A DNA stretch of 5,116 nt from JBBRLA01 sp038231615. Its GTDB lineage: Bacteria > Myxococcota_A > Polyangia > Palsa-1104 > JAEUJZ01. Shown here piece by piece: positions 1 to 4,835 of this stretch. Where the stretch lies: positions 1-5,116 of the forward strand of contig JBBRLA010000624.1 of NCBI GenBank assembly GCA_038231615.1. The letters are read 5' to 3'. The notes under the pieces were generated by a model, which saw only the letters and a list, made by a program, of their open reading frames with translations, was not told the origin of the DNA and made no database searches. Both the position numbers and the translations under genes were made by a program. How positions within the stretch are numbered: the stretch's first letter is position 1; each line of letters begins with the position of its first letter.

Positions 1-547
1 CTCCGTCCTTGGGTGAAAGAGGCTGAAGGGGCGAGGGGGCTCCGGGAGGGAGGCAGTAAAAGCCCGCTTCCAGGTTCGTCTTCACCGAGGCGTCCGCCCC
101 GTGGCCCTCCCTCTTCACCTCCCTGGACAGGAGGTAGACGTCGCCAGGGGCCGGAACGCTACACTTGTAGGTCGCGGCGGCAGCGGCGGCCTTGTCGGCA
201 AGCAGTGTCGAGCCCTCCGGTTCGAGTCCGTCAATGCTGAGGCTAAGGCTTACCCAGGGGGCCGGCGTGGCGTTCTGGTAGGTGGAGGAGAAGCGGACAA
301 CCAACGCTTCTGGGCACCCGGAGACGAGCAGAAGCACGAAAATAAGGGGACTGCCAAGCGAAAGCAGCGCCTTGACGATGCGCCCCACGATCTGGCGGTC
401 CACCCGACGCAGCGCGTGCGCCCCCGTGACAAGGAGGCGCATCAGCCTGACCAGATCGAAGTGGCAGCGGGCGCACAGGTGGCCGATGGCGTCTTCGTCG
501 AGGTGCGCGGCGAATCCGTTTCTTCGAAGGCAGACCTCACACTTCAT
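1..547 (-). CDS. Zinc-ribbon protein with one membrane segment, unknown family (partial, runs off left edge)
   Basis: This frame stays open from an ATG at 547-545 to the window edge, giving 182 codons with no stop seen. The N-terminus carries two CxxC knuckles (C3/C6 and C25/C28), the pattern of a small zinc ribbon. A basic helix follows, and then a hydrophobic stretch at about residues 60-84 that reads as one membrane segment, so the ribbon and the C-terminal part probably lie on opposite sides of the membrane. The segment ends in LVSGC (C78), which resembles a lipobox, but it is far from this start. After it come about 100 residues with alternating polar/hydrophobic strands and two further cysteines. 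The start is supported by a 4-nt ATGA overlap with the stop of the upstream gene and by GGAAGGG five bases before it. I do not recognise the family. The frame, the ribbon and the coupling are visible; the topology is inferred. An alternative is a lipoprotein starting at M36. Confidence 0.66.
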   Translation of the reverse strand, partial: MKCEVCLRRNGFAAHLDEDAIGHLCARCHFDLVRLMRLLVTGAHALRRVDRQIVGRIVKALLSLGSPLIFVLLLVSGCPEALVVRFSSTYQNATPAPWVSLSLSIDGLEPEGSTLLADKAAAAAATYKCSVPAPGDVYLLSREVKREGHGADASVKTNLEAGFYCLPPGAPSPLQPLSPKDG

Positions 548-933
548 GACTGCCCTTCCGCCGCCATCACCGACCGCTCTTCTTCGTTCAGGAGGTCAAA
601 GAGGTGCTGCTCCTCGGCGCTTGGCCGATCAGCTTCGGTGAGCGAGGGCGGGATGACGAGGGGGAGAAGCCGACGGACAAACTGGGCGAACAGCACCTGC
701 TGTGTGACCTCCATGAGGCGGCCGTAGTCCGGGTCTTCCTTCGGGGGGCGGCCGGTCAGGGAGTCGGCGGTGACTTCTTCGACGTGGATCGGAAACCAGG
801 GGCGCAGCGGGGCAACTTGGATCTCGACGAGGTCGCCGGGCGCATACTTGCCGTCGAGCTGGGGCGATTTGCGCGGCCGATCGTCGCGCGCACGGGTGCC
901 TAGGTTCTTGCTCTTTGAGCGCTTCTCGGACAT
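544..933 (-). CDS. Conserved-looking hypothetical protein, 129 aa
   Basis: This encodes a soluble protein of unknown family. Residues 1-28 are strongly basic and probably disordered. Residues 29-60 (GKYAPGDLVEIQVAP followed by PIHVEEVTADSLTG) look like a small beta-barrel of SH3/KOW or similar type. Residues 73-95 form a predicted helix rich in V, L and F, and the C-terminus (about 99-129) is acidic and helical. No signal peptide, membrane segment or catalytic motif is visible. The start at 933 is chosen over an in-frame one ten codons upstream because GGAGG lies at 943-939, five bases before the ATG. The stop overlaps the start of the next gene as ATGA, so the two products are likely made together. 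The barrel might bind nucleic acid or a protein partner, but that is a guess from the fold pattern only. Confidence 0.62.
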   Translation of the reverse strand: MSEKRSKSKNLGTRARDDRPRKSPQLDGKYAPGDLVEIQVAPLRPWFPIHVEEVTADSLTGRPPKEDPDYGRLMEVTQQVLFAQFVRRLLPLVIPPSLTEADRPSAEEQHLFDLLNEEERSVMAAEGQS

Positions 934-938
934 CTTGA

Positions 939-943
939 CCTCC
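939..943 (-). promoter_or_regulatory. Shine-Dalgarno GGAGG for the 129-aa gene
   Basis: The minus strand reads GGAGGTCAAGATG. The GGAGG core sits five bases before the ATG at 933, and this decides the start over the in-frame upstream candidate at 963. Confidence 0.6.
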
Positions 944-993
944 AACACTGACCCGGTGCGCATCTGCCAAGAAAACTCACCGGGGAAGAGCCA

Positions 994-1030
994 GAGGATG
1001 GCGGGCTACCACCCGCCACCTCGTTATTTT
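994..1030 (+). terminator. Strong hairpin with T-rich tail on the plus strand
   Basis: GAGG-a-TGGCGGG (994-1005) pairs with CCCGCCA-CCTC (1012-1022) across a 6-nt loop. This is an 11-bp stem with one bulged A. On the plus strand it is followed by TTATTTT (1024-1030), the look of an intrinsic terminator. It lies between two minus-strand genes (the antitoxin and the 129-aa gene), and the minus-strand side has no T-run. Either it ends a plus-strand transcript or it acts as a stem in the minus-strand leader. The hairpin is plain in the sequence; the terminator role is inferred. Confidence 0.4.
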
Positions 1031-1057
1031 GCAGCGACCCGTTAGGGCGGTAGGCTG

Positions 1058-1270
1058 CTATGTGGGCTTCGGTCTTTTTGCTCTGAGCAACTTCGTGGGA
1101 CCTGGTATGTCGGGCCCAGGTCCCCGCTGCTTTCTGCGCTCGATCTCCGCCACCATCGCCGTCTCGATAAAATCAGTCAGCGTCTCGGTGCGCCCTAACA
1201 CCTCGATCGCATCATTCCGAATACTCGGCGTGAGGCGAACGTGTGTGCTGACCTTCTTCGCGTCCGTCAT
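1058..1270 (-). CDS. Ribbon-helix-helix antitoxin-like protein (YlcI/YnfO type), 70 aa, probably frameshifted at its 3' end
   Basis: Residues 6-46 read as a ribbon-helix-helix core: the strand VSTHVRLTP, a first helix (SIRNDAIEVLGR), then TETLTDFIETAMVAEIERR. This matches what I know of YlcI/YnfO-type antitoxins, which bind their own operator and neutralise a RelE/ParE-type toxin. The start at 1270 has AGGGG ten bases upstream; an in-frame extension to 1537 lacks family character and was not used. After residue 48 the frame becomes proline/basic (GPGPDIPGP). The next frame, from 1127, instead gives ARHTRSHEVAQSKKTEAHI, close to the usual family tail of the form ARGL-SREEA-RTGEY. A frameshift near 1127 is therefore likely, making this a damaged antitoxin. 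No toxin gene fits in the 124 bases before the next gene. Confidence 0.55.
   Translation of the reverse strand: MTDAKKVSTHVRLTPSIRNDAIEVLGRTETLTDFIETAMVAEIERRKQRGPGPDIPGPTKLLRAKRPKPT
1097..1124. repeat. Perfect 9-bp inverted repeat inside the antitoxin tail
   Basis: GGGACCTGG (1097-1105) and CCAGGTCCC (1116-1124) are exact reverse complements separated by 10 bases. The repeat sits immediately past the point where the antitoxin reading frame stops resembling its family. Confidence 0.6.
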
Positions 1271-1337
1271 TTGCGCTCTTCCCCTCGCTGGGATAGTCTT
1301 CGCACGACGGAACGGGCTTACTCCTCGGGCCGTTATC

Positions 1338-1370
1338 GCCGTCCGGGGTGTCATAACCACCCTGGACGGC
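1338..1370 (+). repeat. 13-bp near-perfect hairpin
   Basis: GCCGTCCGGGGTG (1338-1350) pairs with CACCCTGGACGGC (1358-1370) around the 7-nt loop tcataac. All 13 positions pair on the plus-strand RNA, with one G-U; the minus-strand RNA has one A-C mismatch. No T-run follows, so it is not a classic terminator. It could be a regulatory stem, the end of a small mobile element, or a target-site hairpin of the kind used by class C group II introns. Confidence 0.6.
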
Positions 1371-1440
1371 CCTCTGCTTCGGCGTCGATCGCCGACACAG
1401 CGCATGCCTCGGGCCTCGACAACCATGGCGTCTCGGCTCT

Positions 1441-1491
1441 TTGACATGTGTTCATTGTGGATCTTGTAGACACGATGTACAAGGCTAATAT
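1441..1491 (+). promoter_or_regulatory. Possible promoter in AT-rich patch
   Basis: A perfect TTGACA box lies at 1441-1446, but the matching -10 (TGTAGA at 1465-1470, 18-nt spacing) is poor. A better -10-like TAATAT lies at 1486-1491. The local drop in GC supports a regulatory role. Which strand is transcribed is not settled: the antitoxin (minus) and the reverse transcriptase remnant (plus) diverge from here. Confidence 0.22.
1463..1483. repeat. Inverted repeat, possible operator
   Basis: CTTGTA (1463-1468) and TACAAG (1478-1483) are exact reverse complements around 9 bases; an alternative pairing adds ACA/TGT. Two short direct repeats flank it: acgatgta (1472-1479 and 1516-1523) and aggcta (1482-1487 and 1497-1502). 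A ribbon-helix-helix protein such as the neighbouring antitoxin typically binds sites of this size, but its gene starts about 190 bases away, so the link is tentative. Confidence 0.3.
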
Positions 1492-1610
1492 GATCTAGGC
1501 TAGAAAAGAAGTGTGACGATGTAATCCTTTCGCACACACGACGCGACCAGGGACGATCATTGACGTCTTCGTATCACGGCGCCCGTTTTCCATGTCTTAT
1601 GAAACTCCTC

Positions 1611-1649
1611 GATTCTCCAGCGAGTCGAGTACCCCATCTTCGGAGAATC
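1611..1649. repeat. Perfect 8-bp inverted repeat at the 5' limit of RT homology
   Basis: GATTCTCC (1611-1618) and GGAGAATC (1642-1649) are exact reverse complements with a 23-nt gap. The right arm lies in the first recognisable RT codons (RRIL), and the left arm in the unmatched sequence before them. Confidence 0.5.
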
Positions 1650-1883
1650 CTGAGTCGGCGGGTGCGTGATGGAGTGCTGCTACGACTGGTCGGCAAATGG
1701 CTGAATGCGGGGGTGCTGGAGGGAGGGGAGTTGTCGTACCCCGAAGCTGGCACGCCACAGGGCGGGGTGATCTCGCCCTTGCTGGCGAACGTCTACCTGC
1801 ACGAGATCCTGGACGTGTGGTTCGAAAAGGAAGTCCAGCCGCGGCTGCGCGGCAAGGCGACCCTTTTCCGCTATGCCGACGAT

Positions 1884-1942
1884 TGTGCGCCACGACGGCG
1901 CGGAGACCCTACCTGTGAGGGAAGTTCACCCGCGCTACTCGA
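1884..1942 (+). other. Apparent 59-nt insertion directly after the YADD codons
   Basis: Joining base 1883 to base 1943 restores YADD-LVVVFTDEVDAR without a gap, exactly the order expected in this family. The 59 bases between them account for the frame change (59 is not a multiple of three). Its end, cgctactcgactcgtgg, loosely echoes the RYADD-coding sequence, so it may be a diverged partial duplication or a junction of two RT copies. Confidence 0.55.
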
Positions 1943-1982
1943 CTCGTGGTGGTCTTCACCGATGAGGTGGACGCTCGGCCGG

Positions 1983-2219
1983 TCATGGAGGTGCTGCCGA
2001 AGCGATTCGGCAAATACGGCCTGACTCTGCATCCAGACAAGCGCTTGCTCCCGTTTCGGCCGCCGGTAGACGGCGAGCTCGAGGGTGCAGGCGAGCACGC
2101 CGATTCGACGCGCTCGAATACATCGCGATAGGTGTCCTGGACTTGCTACCTCCTCGTATCGATACCCGCAGTTCATCGGAGGTAGGTTCATCATTGGAGA
2201 ACCAGCGTTCACCTGCCAT
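1983..2219 (-). CDS. Small ORF after csb2, doubtful; possible remnant of an excisionase-type HTH gene
   Basis: An ATG at 2219 follows the csb2 stop by 10 bases and is preceded by GAGAGGG five bases upstream, so a ribosome leaving csb2 could start here. The 78-residue product begins MAGERWFSNDE, reminiscent of the opening of excisionase/MerR-like HTH proteins (usually ERWFSVDEIA--LGVS). LRVS follows one residue out of place. The neighbouring frame then gives YRYEEVASPGHLSR, where the family has YRWIE---PAHRVGR. This suggests a frameshifted relic. Beyond about residue 32 the frame runs antisense to the reverse transcriptase remnant and looks random (arginine/alanine-rich). Function unknown; it may not be expressed. 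Confidence 0.25.
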   Translation of the reverse strand: MAGERWFSNDEPTSDELRVSIRGGSKSRTPIAMYSSASNRRARLHPRARRLPAAETGASACLDAESGRICRIASAAPP

Positions 2220-2229
2220 CTTGACCCTC

Positions 2230-3819
2230 TCATCCTTCCGCCTCGAACCGACCAAGCCCTGCATGTGCACCGTAGCCCAGGCAGATCGGCCCCGGCACCG
2301 GCTCCGAAAAGCGCAAACGCAGAGCAAAGGGCATGCGCCATGGTGGCTCGTGGCGCTCATCGTGAAGGATGTAGTGCCGCAGCGAGCGTACCCGCTCCTC
2401 GGCCTCCTGACGATCCAGTTGCACCACCTCGACCGGCGCCGGTAAGTTCCGCCGCTGGCACTCGCCGCGGACCAGGCCTTCAAGGCTATCCTTGCCCCTG
2501 CGCTTGAGCAACCGCGGCGCTACATAAGGCGTGGCCGAGACCCAGGTCGTTGCGCCTCCATTCGGGCCGAGCACTTTTCCCAACACGGCTCCCAGCCTGC
2601 CACCGATCGTGCGCAACGTCTCGGCGTCGCCGAGTCCGGCCAAAGCGATCTGAAGTTCTCCTGCGCCATGCTTCATATAGGTACGACGCAACCGCAGGAG
2701 CGCCTCCTGCGCCCTGGCCTTCAAGCCCATCGGGGCATAGACCATCACGTGGTCCAGACGCTGATCATCGTCTAGATCCAGAGGTAAGAAGTGCGCATGC
2801 CCGTGATTTCCCCCGACCTTGGCCCCATCCTCCTGCCCCAGCAGGCAGCGGGCCAACGCAGCGTCACCGCCCATCTGGCGGCCGATGACGCTGCCCAGGG
2901 CCTGGTGCATGAGGCGCCCCTGAGCATATGCGCGTCGCAGCGGCGGTAGTGCGCTCGTCCCACGCGAAGCAGTGGACAGCGATAACAACGCCATGGGCAC
3001 TGAGGAAACCTCTGCTGCTCGCCGCCCTGGCGGCAACCCCATGGCCAACGCATCGGCGCTTCGGGTGTAGATCACCTCACGGCTGCCCGGGGCGGCCGAC
3101 CAGCCGTACTCCTGAAGCGTGCTGGTCTCTGTGCAGAGCGCGGCGATCAGATCCCGTGGGTAGGGCCTGAGGGCTGCGTCAAGCTTCTTCTGCTGCGCCG
3201 TCGTGCGCGACTTCCCGGTCGTGGGACTCCCTGCGGCCTCGACCGCCGCGGCGCGCTCTGCCCTCCATGCCGCATACGCTCCGGCTGCGATTGCGCAGCG
3301 TACCCGCACCAGATCGAATCCCGGACGCGGCATCCCGTCCGCCGCTGGAGCGCAGTTGATCCTCGCCTCGCTCCGGTCGGTGAGCACCGCCGCGACCCAA
3401 CTCTCGGCTCGGCCGAGGTACCCGAGCAGACCCGCCAGCTCCGCCAAGACAGACCGCTCTTCTTCCAGCAGTTCGGTGTCCCAAATGATCTCGATGATCC
3501 CGTCGTCCACATGCGCGAAGGCGTCAATGATCAGCGGCTTTTTCCCATCAGCGTCGACATAGTGGCGGCTGTGGGCCAGGCTGATCGCTGGCAGTGCGTA
3601 GGACGGCGTCAGCGCGGCCAGCCGCTCGACCAGGCGACGCGCGACATCCGGAGGTCCGTCGGGCGCCCACCCCAGCTTCATGAAGCCGGTTGCCAGGAGT
3701 GCCCGCAGTATCCGCCACGGCGCTGGGGGCCACTCGACCTGGCCTTCATTGACGTGGTGTCCCCACGGGGTCGCGTGGTAGCTCCTCCCGGGGAAGTGTA
3801 CTTGTAGCACCGTGGCCAT
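2230..3819 (-). CDS. csb2: Csb2, type I-G CRISPR-associated Cas5-Cas6 fusion (GSU0054 family)
   Basis: This 529-residue protein is a subunit of the type I-G effector complex. The family combines a Cas5-like part, which caps the 5' end of the crRNA, with a Cas6-like part, which processes crRNA. The N-terminus has the family opening PWGHHVNEGQVEWPPAPWRI (18-37), followed by SRHYVDADGKKPLIIDAF (84-101), typical of the Cas5-like half. The second half has HGHAHFLPLDLDDDQRLDHV (339-358), a histidine-rich strand that may include nuclease residues, and WVSATPYVAPRLLKRRGKD (426-444). It closes with the RAMP-type glycine loop GPICLGYGAHAGLGRF (510-525). Length is normal and no frameshift is seen. The ATG at 3819 lies 2 nt past the csb1 stop, so translation is coupled. 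Family assignment is from motif memory; the catalytic histidine is not pinned down. Confidence 0.93.
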   Translation of the reverse strand: MATVLQVHFPGRSYHATPWGHHVNEGQVEWPPAPWRILRALLATGFMKLGWAPDGPPDVARRLVERLAALTPSYALPAISLAHSRHYVDADGKKPLIIDAFAHVDDGIIEIIWDTELLEEERSVLAELAGLLGYLGRAESWVAAVLTDRSEARINCAPAADGMPRPGFDLVRVRCAIAAGAYAAWRAERAAAVEAAGSPTTGKSRTTAQQKKLDAALRPYPRDLIAALCTETSTLQEYGWSAAPGSREVIYTRSADALAMGLPPGRRAAEVSSVPMALLSLSTASRGTSALPPLRRAYAQGRLMHQALGSVIGRQMGGDAALARCLLGQEDGAKVGGNHGHAHFLPLDLDDDQRLDHVMVYAPMGLKARAQEALLRLRRTYMKHGAGELQIALAGLGDAETLRTIGGRLGAVLGKVLGPNGGATTWVSATPYVAPRLLKRRGKDSLEGLVRGECQRRNLPAPVEVVQLDRQEAEERVRSLRHYILHDERHEPPWRMPFALRLRFSEPVPGPICLGYGAHAGLGRFEAEG

Positions 3820-3821
3820 GG

Positions 3822-4835
3822 TTACTCCTCGCCGCCCTCTGTCACGTCTCCGGCGCCCTCGGTCTCATTGCCCTTCTTGAGTTCGTCCTCAAATGCGAAT
3901 GTCGTTTGGACCATGGCCGGCTCGACCCTCGGAATCGCCGCCTGCAGCGCTACACCCAGCGATTCCGCCGATGGCAGCGCAAAACCCACGGGCCGATCCG
4001 CGCGAATCGGCCCCTCGTCCGCCCGCGTCAGATCACACGCAGTGCGCAGACGCAGCCCACCTTCGACCAGCGCCGCGACCTTGTAAAGCGAGAGCAGAAT
4101 CAACATGCGCAGCGCCGTTTCGCCCAAGCCGTAACCGCGCAGGAGGGCCAGGTCCAGGTTTACATAAAGCACGATGTTGTCGGCCGTGAACTCATCGCGC
4201 GAAAAAGGCACGTTGCCAAAACCCTCCCTGGTGATGCCCTGGGGGTTGACGTGATCGTTCTTGACCCCGCCCGAGGCGGCGATCTGCACACCGTCGGCCT
4301 CGATGAAGGCTGATAGCGCACGAGGGACACGCAGGCGTCCCCCGGCGAGTTCCCTTTTGGCCAAGAAGACGCCATGGATCAGCGATCCAGCGTCAAACTT
4401 GAGCAACGCCTTGGCCAGCTTGCGCCGGTCGATGGGGCCTTCTCCCAGGCTGCCAAGTTCCGCCTTCAACTCGTTGAAGAAGGTCTTGTCCTTCTTGCTC
4501 TCCAGCAAGTATGGTGAGTTGAGTCGGTGAGCTTCCAGCATTGTATCGGTAAAGAAGCTGCCTTTGTTGCGGGTGACGCGGACGTGGGATATCCCGGTCA
4601 GCGCGGCCACCGGCTTCTGGTTGGCTTCGTCCCAGCACACAGTCTCCAGCCGATTGCCCATGCTCTGGGCACTCTCGACCAAGAGATTCATCCCCTTTTT
4701 GGTCTGGAATGTGGCGGGCCCCAGCGCCGGAAAACCAGTAGGCTGGAACCGCTGGCCCTGCATCGGGACCAGGGGGATGCGAAACAGCAAGCGTGGACTT
4801 TGATCAATGGAGGAAAGATCGATTTCGCTAGACAT
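3822..4835 (-). CDS. csb1: Csb1, type I-G CRISPR-associated Cas7 backbone protein (GSU0053 family)
   Basis: Cas7-type proteins polymerise along the crRNA spacer and form the spine of the interference complex. This 337-residue protein carries the signature blocks of the Csb1 family in order: QRFQPTGFPALGPATF (28-43), LLVESAQSMGNRLETVCWD (51-69), LEAHRLNSPYLL (100-111), HGVFLAK (154-160), RVPRALSAFIEA (169-180), ASGGVKNDHVNP (187-198), EGFGNVPFSRDEFTA (204-218), NLDLALLRGYGL (226-237) and GLRLRTACDL (260-269). The C-terminus (about 315-337) is a charged, glutamate-rich tail that is probably flexible. The start at 4835 is preferred to one at 4856 because GAGGAG lies seven bases upstream, and because the family begins near this point. 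It overlaps the csx17 stop by 8 nt and precedes csb2 by 2 nt. No damage is visible. Confidence 0.95.
   Translation of the reverse strand: MSSEIDLSSIDQSPRLLFRIPLVPMQGQRFQPTGFPALGPATFQTKKGMNLLVESAQSMGNRLETVCWDEANQKPVAALTGISHVRVTRNKGSFFTDTMLEAHRLNSPYLLESKKDKTFFNELKAELGSLGEGPIDRRKLAKALLKFDAGSLIHGVFLAKRELAGGRLRVPRALSAFIEADGVQIAASGGVKNDHVNPQGITREGFGNVPFSRDEFTADNIVLYVNLDLALLRGYGLGETALRMLILLSLYKVAALVEGGLRLRTACDLTRADEGPIRADRPVGFALPSAESLGVALQAAIPRVEPAMVQTTFAFEDELKKGNETEGAGDVTEGGEE
3825..3830 (-). promoter_or_regulatory. Shine-Dalgarno GAGGAG for csb2, touching the csb1 stop
   Basis: The minus strand reads GAGGAGTAACCATGG. The ribosome site, the csb1 TAA stop and the csb2 ATG are packed into 14 bases, a re-initiation arrangement that would keep Cas7 and Cas5-Cas6 output linked. 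Confidence 0.6.

Larger units (their letters stand above)
1271..1559. other. Gene-poor spacer between the antitoxin and the reverse transcriptase remnant
   Basis: No reading frame here, on either strand, resembles a protein I know. The stretch holds a 13-bp hairpin (1338-1370) and, from about 1441 to 1530, a clearly AT-richer patch with a TTGACA box, an inverted repeat and short direct repeats. It probably carries the promoter and operator of the antitoxin, and perhaps the degraded 5' part of the reverse transcriptase element. Confidence 0.5.
1560..2131 (+). pseudogene. Group II intron-type reverse transcriptase, truncated and frameshifted remnant
   Basis: From about 1635 the frame reads like the middle of a group II intron reverse transcriptase/maturase: HLRRILSRRVRDGVLLRLVG, then TPQGGVISPLLANVYLHEIL (palm motif 4) and YADD (1872-1883), half of the catalytic aspartates. 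The next family element, LVVVFTDEVDARPVMEVLPK and RFGKYGLTLHPDK, appears only from 1943 in another frame, after 59 unexplained bases. A third frame at 2104 gives FDALEY, perhaps the degraded FDFLGF motif. The first 25 residues before 1635 do not match the family, so RT motifs 0-3 and their aspartate are missing. The maturase X and endonuclease domains and the intron RNA (domain V) are also not seen. It cannot make a working enzyme. The weak TTG at 1560 is only the open-frame limit. Confidence 0.8.

Noticed and set aside
101..727. A 208-codon plus-strand open frame
   Set aside because: It lies antisense to two coupled minus-strand genes with good start signals, and its product has no domain character. 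It is a shadow of GC-rich coding sequence.
934..1057. RelE/ParE toxin gene downstream of the antitoxin
   Set aside because: Only 124 bases are available, mostly hairpin and ribosome site, with no toxin-like frame.
1338..1370. Integron attC site
   Set aside because: The hairpin is too short and perfect, and lacks the paired R/L boxes with unpaired bases expected of attC. No integrase is in the window.
1029..1469. A 146-codon plus-strand open frame
   Set aside because: It is antisense to the ribbon-helix-helix core, has no Shine-Dalgarno of note, and shows no recognisable motif.
1271..1537. N-terminal extension of the antitoxin to 159 residues
   Set aside because: The family normally starts just before the VSTHVRLTP strand. 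The extension is arginine-rich and patternless, and a usable start with AGGGG exists at 1270.
1560..2131. CRISPR-associated RT (RT-Cas1 or Cas6-RT)
   Set aside because: The motifs read as group II intron RT, and no Cas1 or Cas6 sequence adjoins the fragment. Not fully excluded because the fragment is short.
2073..2229. Group II intron domain V/VI after the RT remnant
   Set aside because: No domain V-like 34-nt hairpin with its AGC/GUU pairing was visible. The intron RNA appears lost or lies outside.
1..2230. CRISPR array
   Set aside because: I looked for evenly spaced 28-37-nt direct repeats downstream of csb2 and saw none; only short isolated repeats occur.
1871..2341. Minus-strand 156-codon frame across the csb2 end and RT remnant
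   Set aside because: It overlaps csb2 out of frame and the RT palm motifs antisense. Only the separate frame starting at 2219 has a sensible start, and even that is doubtful.
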